Shown here: positions 55,177 through 64,000 of the stretch, one piece after another
Numbering within the stretch: position 1 is the stretch's first letter
Layout: every line of letters starts with the position of its first letter
Assembly: GCF_002234675.1 (NCBI RefSeq)
Contig: NC_019867.2
Location: forward strand, 18,570,184 to 18,634,183
Reading direction: 5' to 3'
Source of the DNA: Oryzias latipes
Lineage: Eukaryota > Chordata > Actinopteri > Beloniformes > Adrianichthyidae
DNA: 64,000 nucleotides
Translations under genes and position numbers: made by a program
Notes under the pieces: generated by a model
The model's database searches: none
The model's input: the letters and a program-made list of their open reading frames with translations, nothing else
Told to the model about the DNA's origin: nothing

Positions 55177-55289
55177 TTGTTAAGTTGACCCCATCTTAAT
55201 TTAGGCCTGTGCCATTTTTGTATTGTGTAAAATATTAAATATATATCTATATATATTTTAAAAACTCCCGTCTGTATGAGACCACCTGT

Positions 55290-55501
55290 AATGGGTGCCC
55301 ATGGACTGACACCTTGTCATGGTTGGGGGGCTTGCGTGTCTTGCTGACCTGGATAGCTATGCTGGCAGGAGCTTTGTGCTCCTGGTAGGGTGTCCCATGC
55401 CAGAAAGATTGAAGGGTAGAGGCCAGACTAAGAGCAGTCCACTGGACCTCCAGGTTGGGGGTTTGGCACAGGGCTAGTAGGTGCCCCCCCCCCCCCCCCC
55501 A
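55290..55501 (+). repeat. Interspersed repeat fragment ending in poly(C)
   Basis: Text such as CACCTTGTCATGGTTGGGG, TAGCTATGCTGGCAGGAGCT and CCCTGGTAGGGTGTCCC-like words resembles a widespread fish repeat, probably the 5' part of a LINE family. It ends in a run of about 16 C. No coding part is present and the family is not certain. Confidence 0.4.
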
Positions 55502-55807
55502 TAGAGTCCCTTTGTCCATGTCAACTGAAAAATTTTATTGTCATTGAAATTAAGAAATTGATAATTAAAAAAAGATAATAAAAAGAAGACATTTATCAGA
55601 ATTCTGCACCGCATTATAACAGTTATCAGAACATTAAAAAAAGACCATAACCAAAAATACAGTTAGGTAGAAAAATACTTAATCAAACACAATATTGAAT
55701 AAATAATATAAAATAAATAATATAAAGCACAAATCTTTTATCACACAAATAACATGCTAAAATAAATATAACTGCAGCACCATAGCACTAAGAACAGAAA
55801 ACACTGA

Positions 55808-57015
55808 CTAAAATCTAACTTTAGCCTTCCTTGATGCAAACTTGTCAATAACGTCATCATATGAAATCTGCTCCCCTACTGAATGATTGATACTAACAAC
55901 GGCAAGGTTAGTGACTTGATCAACTTGAGTTTTGAAAAGTTCCTCTCTGCTTGAGCCACAGTGACTGGCAAGGTGAGTGCAATCCTGAGAGCAGTCCAAA
56001 AGTTGGGATATATTTCTGACATTAACGTGATAAGCTCAAGGAGACTTGGAGTCGTGAACAAGTCCTGAACGCTTGTTCAGGACTTGTTCAATCTCTACTG
56101 TCCAAATCACAGTTCCCTTCAAAATGCAATATGTCATCTAGTGCCTCGCATTGCTCCTTCAGCTCCTCATCTGCAATATAGGCCTTATAAAAAACATTTA
56201 TGAATTGGAAATTTAAATTGTCATGCTCTATATGGATCTCTGCTTCAGAGAAGAAAAATGAGCTCATTTTTGCTGTCTTCAATCCTTTGATTGGCACATT
56301 TTTAGTTATGACCTGTTAAATTATGTTTTGTCACCATAGAGTTGCAGTAAATGGTAAATATTTATCTTTAAAACTACCAACAGATATATGAAAATTCTAT
56401 TGACTAATAATATAACCCAACATTTGTAAATAAATAAAAAATAAAATTCAAACATGCAGGCTTAAAATTAACCCCTAAATCCATAGTTAACTGGTAAAAA
56501 AAAAAATAATAAAACATTGTGAAAACGTTTAGGCTGCCACAAATGAGTATTAAAGTAATGCACATTCTGAAGTTACAGTATTTGCCCCATTAGCATGTTG
56601 TGGCATCAGCAACAGCAGCAGCAGCAGCATGCTACCATCACAGCTCAAAAACATTTATGAACTAAGTATGCAACAGTAAAACACAAAAAAACCTTTGTGT
56701 TACAGCAGAGCAGACAGACACACGAATCATAACTAATGTTGTTACAAGTTATGGCAGAGCAAACGTTTAAGAAGAAAATCTTAAAAATGTTTAAAAAGAA
56801 AATATTAAAAATGATGTTATTTGCAACATTTGGGCCTACTTCAGTTTTGGTCATCGACCAAAAAAAGGTTTTTCTCGGCAACGTTGTTGTTGCAGGGCCA
56901 GGTAGCATTAGAAAACGTGCATCTAGCCTTTTCTTTATCTCTTTTCTCCTCTTCTTCTTTTCTTTTCTCTCTAAATTAGGCACCAGATGGCTTAGACATT
57001 TTTTGTCTATATTTC
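55808..57015 (-). mobile_element. Internally deleted hAT DNA transposon (ZMYM1/TTF-type transposase)
   Basis: Both ends of one transposase are visible on the minus strand. Near 57010-56920 is a start-like MSKPSGA, then FREKRKEEEEKRDKEKA, the basic N-terminus of this group; a stop replaces the expected Gln after SGA. Near 56297-56100 and 56040-55808 is the C-terminal dimerisation region, LRIALTLPVTVAQAERNFSK followed by LKLIKS, and ISYDDVIDKFASRKAKVRF. The RNase-H core between them is missing and the region between is AT-rich. The long + frame at 56736-57161 is a shadow of this element. Confidence 0.75.
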
Positions 57016-57289
57016 AGATGTTCTTGGCATTTAGCATAAATGTCCTCACGAAGGCATCAATTCTGTCGACTAAACCAACTGTCACCTTAGTGACAACATT
57101 GTTTTGTGTTCCCATTTTTTATTTGGGCATTTCTCACAAAATTAACCCAACAAAAGCATGATTTTTATACCTTCAATAAAATTTAGGTTATGAATGACTT
57201 TTAAAAAAGTTTTATAAAGTAGATTCCACCCCTCGCCCTTGTCCCCCACCTGGCCACTTCATTTGGAAGCGACCCACAGTTAAACTGAT

Positions 57290-57625
57290 TTTACACTACT
57301 GCGCATGTCCAAATTATTCATTGTGAGCCATGGGAACGTTTGTTCTAATCAGAAAAAGGTTTTCTGTGCCCATGTGCATATGGAAACACTTATTGTGCAT
57401 TTGTAAAACATTTAGTGTGCATTTGTGAAACACAATCTGTGTGTTTGTGAAACACAGGGTGTGTATTTCCGAATTTATTTTTCACGTTGGCATAAAATGA
57501 CATTTGTGAATCGGAGCGTGTGCATTTGTAAAACAGGTTGTGTGCATTTCTGATTATTGAGACTGAATTAACTGACCATTGATCCGATCAAGATATTTTG
57601 CCCATGTAACCGCGGCTAGTGACAA
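57290..57625. mobile_element. Fragment of the same MITE family as 36197-37395, with internal minisatellite
   Basis: The words GGGAACGTTTGTTCTAATC and TGTGCCCATG match the right arm of the trpm6-intron element (near 37295). The right end GCCCATGTAACCGCGGCTAG is the reverse-complement partner of that element's left terminus. Between them about five degenerate copies of a 22-28 base unit containing GTGCATTTGTGAAACA expand the middle (57390-57560). Confidence 0.6.
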
Positions 57626-57639
57626 TGGTAAAAACCAAG

Positions 57640-58020
57640 CTTTGGGGCCACTGACAGGAAGATTGAAGTCTTGAGCACTAAAACGAAGACCAGATTAGGA
57701 TTCTGGAATGTACAAACAATATGACAAACATGAATATTGGCACAAGTGACATCAGAGATGCGTCGATATAATCTTCATATTTTAGGCGTTAGTGAAACCA
57801 GATGGATAGGATCCGGCAAAGTCATGACATCAACAGGAGAAACACTACTGTATTCAGTCAGAGAGGACAATAAGCATCAAGAAGGAGTTGCCATCATTTT
57901 AAAGAAAGGAACAGAGAAAAGTCTGATTGAATGGAAACCTGTCAACAGTAGATTGATTAAAATCAGCATGAGAGGGAGACATGAATATGACCATAATTCA
58001 GTGCTACAGTCTTACCAATG
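57640..58020 (+). mobile_element. LINE endonuclease fragment
   Basis: Reads TRLGFWNVQTI, then AQVTSEMRRYNLHILGVSET, RWIGSGKVMTSTGETLLYS and EGVAIILKKG. This is the N-terminal part of the apurinic endonuclease-like domain of a non-LTR retrotransposon (WNVRTM and LGVSETRW motifs, RTE/Proto-like wording). A stop interrupts just before the ILAQVTSEM segment. The catalytic C-terminal part and the reverse transcriptase are absent. It is an isolated dead fragment wedged between a MITE fragment and an LTR-element fossil. Confidence 0.75.
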
Positions 58021-58139
58021 ACAGTGAGGAAGAAGCTAAAGACTTTTTCTATGAACAGCCAGATGCAGAAGTTAAGCTCAGTTAAGCTCGTTATGGGAGA
58101 TTGGAGTTGTGCAGTATATGTGGCATGGACAGTCCTTCA

Positions 58140-60115
58140 AAGTAGATAGTTAATTAGCAGCTCGGTCCTCGGTCCCTGCAACAGTAACGTACTAGCTGGG
58201 TCATTACGTTGGTGTTAGAAGTGGGATCCTTAGCCGATGCTGCTTCGCCATGGAGAGCTACGACATGGAGCGAGAGGTGGCTGAGATGGAGCAACAAATT
58301 CACATCCTGGAGGCCACTCTGGGACAAGGGAGGAGTAAGGGCGAAATCATCTCCCTGATGGTACGAGTAGCCGCTGTCATCTGCAGCCTGTCCCTGCGAG
58401 TCGAGTTTCCACGCCAGTGATGAACCGTCCAGAACCGTCTGTGATGATGTAGCTCAGCCCAGTCGAACTTTCGCGATGCAATGGCTTAACACCACTGGAA
58501 CCACACCTGGCTCAGGTCAACATGGCGGCCGGCTATAAGGGCTGGAGTCCCGGGGAGACTTGTTACACATCCAGGCCTGGCGTTGGAGGGCCCTACACTC
58601 GAAGTACTGCTGGACCTCTCTTCCGCGGAGCTGCGAGACCTCTCGACACTGACAGCAGCATTAGAGCAACGCTTTGGAGAGCAGGGTTCAACGGAACCGA
58701 CAGCAGTTGGAGTTTTGTCACCGTAAAGACGACGAACGCCTGGGGACCTTCGCCGTTGATGTGCAGCTCTTCGCTCGGTGAGAGTCTACTCCCCCAAGGC
58801 GATGATATCCCCCCCGAGGGTGGTGTTTCAACTGCTGCGGCGACTATGCTTGATTCTGCTGGCTGGGCACCTACTGGCACGGAACTGTGTCAGTAACAGG
58901 TGTGCGAACCCAGCTAGCTGGGAGGAAGACTGTCACACGGTGGTGGTTGGAACCCAGAATTGTGAGTGTGAGTCTTCAGTCAGTGTGTTTTGCTGTCAGT
59001 GTTGTTTGTGTGACAGACAGGGCTGTGGGTGGTAGTTTGTCCCTCATGGTGTTCCATAGATGAACATTCATGGCCAGCACCTGTCTGTTGAGCTGTGATT
59101 GGCTCACAAGGCTGATAAATAGCAGCAGTGGGAGTTCCATCTAGGTGCTGGTTTCCTGGTTTGGCCTTGGTGGTGGCATGAGTTCTGACCCTGGGGCATG
59201 AGAGAGTTGCCACTGCTGTTTTGCTTAGTGTTTTTAGTTATTGTTTTAATGTTTTAATCAAGCTTGACACCCTTGCTTTTATCCATTTTTTTAAACTGTT
59301 TTGTGCTCATTTTTAGTATCTTGGTGTCTGGACCTGGCTGAAGGTGGCTGCCTCCTCCTTTTATCCTTATGGTAGCTGGTGGGTGCCATATTTAGTATTG
59401 TGTAAGGGGGACCCCCCCTGTTTTCAGCCCATAAATTAGTGGTGACCTGCTCAGGTGCACCTCTTCTGTTTTGTATTTTCTTTTAATCACTGTTTGGGTT
59501 GTGGTGTGTTTTGTTTTTGTGTGCATTTGGGCCCTGAGCAGGTGCTCCTGGTGAGAGTTGGATCAGAGATCTCCCTTGGTGGTGTTTGTGGCTACCCGCC
59601 AGTGCAGTGGGGCTGAGGCGATCCAGGAGGCAGCCGCCCTCATGCAGTGTTGGAGTGCGGTCCAACTGTCCGAGTCTATTTTAACTTTCTCTTTTATGGA
59701 ATTTGTGTCAAGTTTTTAATAAATTGTATATTCTTAACCTTTATGAAATCCAGTCTCCATTTGGGGTGCACATGTAAGAGGGCGTTCGGTCACATTTGGT
59801 TCTCAGCTAAGTGAGGGTCGTGGGGACACTTAACCCTCTTAGGTGGGGGCAGTGTAGCGACCTGGGGGTTAGCCCTGCCTTCAGCCCCTAAGACTCATGG
59901 GAAGTGGGAAATCTTGGGTGAAAACAATGAGTGAGAGGGCTGGGAGCAGAAGTAAGGTCCATGCTGTTTGGCTGTTTGTGGTGTGTTCAAATAAATGGGC
60001 TTTGATGCTGGAAAGGAGATTATGCAATATGCCTCTCTCTTTGCTTCTCCCTCTTTGAGACTGTTCAGTCGTACGGCGTATGGGGCAGTAGTGGACCAGC
60101 TGGGTCCTTATAATA
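58140..60115 (+). mobile_element. Ty3/Gypsy LTR retrotransposon fossil
   Basis: Old, clearly broken copy. Parts seen are a remnant of the 5' LTR end (about 58150-58205) followed by a primer-binding-site-like segment, a degraded gag-like region (about 58250-58780), a purine-rich tract just before 59852, and a probable 3' LTR (about 59852-60115) beginning TGTAGCGACC with an internal AATAAA. The protease, reverse transcriptase, RNase H and integrase regions are absent, and an unrelated-looking segment (58930-59760) occupies the middle. Many breaks are present. It is a fossil with no coding capacity; its age was not estimated. Confidence 0.65.
58930..59760. repeat. Unassigned repeat segment inside the Gypsy fossil
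   Basis: GC-balanced non-coding sequence without recognisable protein remnants. It has a C-run at 59412-59418 and near-palindromic words GACCTGCTCAGGTGCACC and GAGCAGGTGCTCC about 70 bases apart. An AATAAA lies near 59720. It looks like a nested insertion, but neither its ends nor its family could be fixed. Confidence 0.35.
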
Positions 60116-60569
60116 TTAAAAATCTAACTCTCATGTTCTTTTTATTGTCATTCAGTAGATTATTAAAGTACACTTTTTTACTGTGCCATGTTATTTCAGT
60201 TAGTTTATTTTTGTATAACTTTGTATAACTTGTATCTGTTCAATTTCTCTTGTCCTTTGTTTTAAGAATTGTTTTGAGTTTATTTTTCGAGTATTTTGTA
60301 GAACGGTTTTTAAACAAGGGCATTTGGCAAATTTGTTTATTGAAATTACAAAATCCGCAGTTCTTATTGTAAAGTCATAAATATTTCTAAAAAAAAAAAA
60401 ATTATAATTGATTTCCACATCTTTCTGTATTCTAATATTGTAAATATATTATCAATAAGAGCAGCACTTTGAGTAGTAAATGTGCTGGGTCTTGTTCTGG
60501 TTGGATATAATTAAGTTAATGTGTTGTGTGTAAAGTTAATGTGTTGTGTTGTGACCCTTCTGGGCCACC
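60116..60569. other. AT-rich spacer between the Gypsy fossil and duplication copy 2
   Basis: No gene was found. A short direct repeat (TTAATGTGTTGTGT, twice near 60516 and 60537) sits just before the start of the duplicated segment. Otherwise nothing was recognised. Confidence 0.5.
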
Positions 60570-61792
60570 GTAGAAATTTGATTAAAAAGTGACATTTTTA
60601 GTTACGTGCGTAAGTTTTATTTACGACTGATTAATTTCTTTTAAAATAATTTAAAATTGTTAGATGATTTTTTTTAACATTGATAGTAATTAAATATTCC
60701 TGGAGAAACTGAGTGCTGACATTAATCTTTTGTCATGGCAACATTGAAATGATTGTAATGCTGTGATAGAAGCAAGATTAGGCAGTTTATTAAAAGATAA
60801 AAATTGTCCCATTTATTCAAATAAGTCAAGTACCAGTAAGCATGTCCCACCCCACCCCCACAGAACACAAAGCCAAATTCTAAAAGAAAATAGTGACACT
60901 GCATCAGAAATGAAAGCTAAACACTTGCCTTTCCTCTGGTTGAATCTTGCAGTGTTTTTTTTTTTAAATTCATGACAGACAAACATAGGCTAAATAGACC
61001 TAAAAAAAATACAAATACAAATAAAAAATAAAGAAACTGCATTTGAGACTGAAGAGAACTTTGATTTTGTTTATTTTCTGTCCTGTCTTCCTGTTTGTTC
61101 AGCCTCCACACTTGCACTGTGTAACACCTCCTTACCTATTTGTTCAAAGAAGGCCTAGCATGCTTTTGAATGGGAAACTACACGGGATTATTATAATGGG
61201 GAAACACAATGAAGGACTCAATTATTCAAATCAGCTCATTGGTTATTTGTTATTTAAGTCAGGTGTGTTGGAGCATTACAACAGGTAATGCCTACAGAGC
61301 AGGAGTCCTGGAGGACTTGAAACTGCTTTAAGGAAGCTGCATTTTCTAAAACAATATTCACATTATCAGATTTAAAAACTACATTAGGGTGCTAAAAAAC
61401 CCCTGAAATAGGCGTCAAACCATAATGAAAATAGTTGTTTTTCCCCCAGAATTTATTCAATTTAAATAGGCAAAATCCTTTTGTTTCCACATTAGCATTT
61501 GTAAGTAAAAAGAGTTTCTAGATGTTTGCTTGTAACCCCATTTTTCTTACTCTTACAGATTTTTTTACCCCCAAAAAAATCTGTGACATTCTTAAACTAT
61601 AGCAAAAACCTATTTTACTCCAGCATGAGAAACCGAAGCCTTCAGCATGTTGCGCTTTTGGGTCCAAATAGCATTCCTCTAGATGAAAAGATAGAATAAG
61701 AGCTCTGTATGGCAGGCTAGTGCTTCAACATGTACCTATTAGGAACAAGAGAAAATCCATGGGAAAACCCACTTTCAAATGGATTGTTACTG

Positions 61793-62008
61793 TCAGAAGT
61801 CGGACACCATATTAGAGCTCTGTCTCCCCGCAGTCTCCAGAGAACTGAATGCACTTCACCTCCCAGCAACCCCTGCGCACACTTCCTGGATGCTGCACAC
61901 CTGGCTCTCATTCACTCAATCAACCACTGCATACTTAAACACTGCATTGAGCCTCACTCAGCGTGAAGTATTGTTTGTGCCTCACTGCCTTCATTACCAA
62001 GAATTATT
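61793..62008. repeat. Unassigned inserted sequence in copy 2
   Basis: Sequence absent from copy 1 begins right after the homologous GAAAACCCACTTTCA block. It is CT-rich with words such as ACACCTGGCTCTCATTCACTC. It looks like part of an interspersed repeat, but no family could be assigned. It is followed directly by the hAT element. Confidence 0.4.
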
Positions 62009-62995
62009 GCTAGTGATGAATAGATGAAACCTCGTGAGCGTTTTGGCACGTTACACAAACAGTATTGTTCCTGTGTCACTCAATACTGACTCCTGCTGGA
62101 CTGAAAACAATTGTTCACCCACATCCTGATTAAATAAATCTTAGTGAAAAATATGTAACATATAAAATGTCAAATAATGTGAATGTGTGTTATAATGTGA
62201 CAAAGCCACAGTGTGGATGTAATGTTGCTCAGTTACATATTCTCTGAGTGGGGGGGTATTTCTTTCCACAGAATTTTTATAAAAAAAAAAGTTTTTCAAG
62301 TGTTTTGGCATTCAGCCTATTACATTTTTTTGGAGGCAAGTTCTCGAGCTTTGAGAACACTCGTTCACATGGCACTGATGATGTGGGAGTGCATAAAAAC
62401 TGTAGGGACAGCCTGAAGAGGTTTGGGAAATTGGTTTTATGATGGGTTCAATACTGCAAGGGATCCTGGGTCCTTGGCAAGTTGCTCTCAGCAAGGGATC
62501 TCTGGACTTCAATAATAGAATCTGCTGTGGCGTTGTTCGTCTTCTTGCCAACATCCTTGTCCAGCTGCTGCCACATGTTATCAAAGAACCAACAGATTTG
62601 ATTTGAGTAGTCAAGTACAAATCAGTACGTAACTTTCAAAGAAATACGTGCAAAAATAAACGGATATACTTGAACACAACATGCCTGAAGTGGATACCGA
62701 TAACTGTTGTGAAGAGGGTCCAGGCTGTGACTCAGTAGATGTGCGCCCAATCACAGCAGGACGTTCCATTTTCAAATTGTTCACTGCTTCACCACACCTT
62801 AAGGAACTCAAAAATCCAAGTATTTTACATCTGGGGTCTAGAAGTCTTGATAGGGTTATTACACTTGATGACTCCAGATTGGAAGCAGTGTCTGTGACTC
62901 GTAGCCTAAGGTTGTGTATTGCTACCTGTGTGTGCACAGATGAGCCAATAACCCTGCTGCACTTGGAGGCAGCCTTCTGCCAGTTCTGAGGCAAT
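62009..62995 (-). mobile_element. hAT (Ac/ZBED-like) DNA transposon fragment
   Basis: Minus-strand frames give the C-terminal part of a hAT transposase. About 62950-62690 reads SVITLSRLLDPRCKILGF, and about 62515-62320 reads LPRTQDPLQYW, then FLCTPTSSVPCERVFSKLEN. These are the ZBED-like core end and the dimerisation domain. The end near 62009 (TAGTGATGAATAGATGAAAC) resembles a hAT terminus. The frames shift against each other and the N-terminal half is absent, so it is inactive. It is present in copy 2 only and so inserted after the duplication. Confidence 0.8.
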
Positions 62996-63687
62996 TACAT
63001 AGTTGCAGCAAAATAAAATCAATTGGATTACAAACTCATAAAAATATTTTAATCATTTTACTATTTTCTTTTTTAATAATTATAGCAATTGTTTTGTCAG
63101 AATTCCATCATCATAGCTGACAGATTAACACATAACAGAGACATTTCCATGCAAAACTTGTTGTATTTTTTAGACATTTTTTGTTGTTGTTCTTCCAAGA
63201 CTTAAAAAACTATTTTCTGAAAGATGGCACTTTCTTTAACTAGACCAACATGGAAAAACAGACTTTGCTAAACCAGAAATATGAAATGCTGCTGAGATTT
63301 TAAAAAATAAACTTTTTCAATTTTTTAACCTGAAAAAACAAACAAACAAGTGAGGCCATCTAAATGAATTTAACAATGATTTCATCTTTTTCTATGCGAA
63401 AGTGTGAAAACAAATAAATGGAGACAAAGCAGAACTTTGACCGTAATCTTATCTGTATTAGGAGTAGATTTGAAAACAAAAGACATGGCATTCATGTGTA
63501 GGTCTGATTTTAAGTTCCCTTCAAATTTCATCTAACTCTTCCTTCGGTCTGTAATTTCTTCATATAATGTTTTTAAGGTAGAAAAAAGAACATTGTTATA
63601 GTTCTGCAGAGCAGGACTTTTGTCAAGGAAGATCTTAGAGAACATAAGAAAACTTGGTGGTCCACAAGCAAGTTAATTGAGCCCGCT

Positions 63688-64000
63688 TCAGAAGGCTTTC
63701 TTCTCTAGTTGGTCAAGTATGGCCTGAATTCTCTGCACGGCTTCTTTCCGTGCTTGTCGAACATTGTCCTGTCCCTGAGTCTCCACGGAGTCCAGCTCTA
63801 ACAGCTCTTTGGTCAGAAGTTCCTCAAGACAGCGGTAGCTCTTGTCTGTCTTTTTGCCTACAAACTCGTCAACATCTTCCTGAAGTAGCTGAACTCTGGT
63901 CATCACATGCTGAACCTTGGCAAGGCCTGGATTATCACTCAAGGGCAGCTGTCTGGTCTGACCTGCGGGCGGTGCAGGAGCTTGGGTTGGGGCTGATGGG
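63688..64000 (-). CDS. bag4: BAG family molecular chaperone regulator 4, C-terminal part (continues beyond the window)
   Basis: BAG4 (silencer of death domains) is a cytoplasmic Hsp70 co-chaperone that also binds TNF-receptor death domains. The visible last exon codes a proline-rich end (QAPAPPAGQTRQLPLSD) and then a complete BAG domain: KVQHVMTRVQLLQEDVDEFV, GKKTDKSYRCLEELLTKELL, ELDSVETQGQDNVRQARKEA, VQRIQAILDQLEKKAF. The protein ends directly after the domain, as BAG4 does (human ends EKLEKKGL), whereas BAG3 has a long tail. The remaining, larger N-terminal part lies past position 64000. The stop is at 63688-63690. A truncated duplicate of this exon lies at 55067-55176. Confidence 0.93.
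   Translation of the reverse strand, partial: PSAPTQAPAPPAGQTRQLPLSDNPGLAKVQHVMTRVQLLQEDVDEFVGKKTDKSYRCLEELLTKELLELDSVETQGQDNVRQARKEAVQRIQAILDQLEKKAF

Larger units (their letters stand above)
60570..63810. repeat. Tandem segmental duplication, copy 2 (contains the bag4 end)
   Basis: Direct-orientation partner of 51610-55176. The dusp13a exons are missing. Sequence homologous to about 52600 is followed within about 50 bases by sequence homologous to 53733 and then to 54155. Between the parts matching 54365 and 54366, an insertion of about 1.2 kb (61793-62995) is present only here and includes a hAT element. The bag4 last exon is intact in this copy. Confidence 0.92.

Noticed and set aside
56736-57161. 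141-codon + strand frame rich in Lys and Phe
   Set aside because: Shadow of the hAT transposase N-terminus read on the other strand, plus AT-rich flank.
58522-59035. 124-, 95- and 85-codon frames near 58.5-59.0 kb
   Set aside because: Out-of-frame readings over the Gypsy fossil, not genes.
62681-62989. 102-codon + strand frame
   Set aside because: Antisense shadow of the hAT transposase fragment.
63688-64000. BAG3 rather than BAG4
   Set aside because: The protein stops right after the BAG domain, and the DEFVGKKTDK and LLELDSVET wording fits BAG4; BAG3 has a long C-terminal tail.

Overview
The window comes from a teleost fish nuclear genome. The genes are split by GT-AG introns. Every recognised protein is closest to a vertebrate family, and the repeats are typical of fish (Tc1, hAT, MITEs, L2-like LINEs, Ty3/Gypsy). 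The left two thirds keep the gene order of human 9q21.13: RORB, TRPM6, C9orf40, CARNMT1. I assembled each gene from conserved protein blocks joined at splice sites whose phases agree. The summed exon lengths are divisible by three for trpm6, c9orf40, carnmt1, serpina1 and dusp13a.

Layout. 1-10582 is non-coding sequence 5' of the first visible rorb exon, with several stretches that look like conserved regulatory elements. 10583-13471 (+) holds nine rorb exons covering nearly the whole nuclear receptor, followed by about 4.3 kb of probable 3'UTR. Converging from the other strand, 39485-19442 (-) is a 39-exon trpm6, a TRPM channel fused to an alpha-kinase (about 1924 aa). It carries a decayed Tc1 transposon in intron 25 and MITE-like repeats in other introns. 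42743-41918 (-) is c9orf40 (182 aa) and 47214-43572 (-) is carnmt1, the carnosine N-methyltransferase (412 aa).

Past about 47.2 kb the 9q21 order ends. A decayed L2-like LINE is followed by serpina1, an alpha-1-antitrypsin-like secreted serpin (51420-49803, -), then dusp13a, a dual-specificity phosphatase (53943-52854, -), and the 3' end of bag4 (64000-63688, -), which runs off the window. The dusp13a/bag4 interval has been tandemly duplicated. Copy 1 is 51.6-55.2 kb and copy 2 is 60.6-63.8 kb. Copy 1 keeps dusp13a but has only a stub of bag4. Copy 2 has lost dusp13a but keeps the bag4 end. The copies are separated by about 5.4 kb of nested mobile-element debris.

No operon, CRISPR array, RNA gene or prokaryote-like system is visible. 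The genes are independently transcribed housekeeping or tissue genes: a transcription factor, a Mg2+ channel-kinase, a carnosine methylase, a plasma-type protease inhibitor, a muscle/testis-type phosphatase and a co-chaperone. The most interesting points are the reciprocally degraded tandem duplication, the shortened cysteine cluster at the trpm6 N-terminus, a possible unrecognised small exon at 41.2-41.4 kb, and the loss of the 9q21 gene order.
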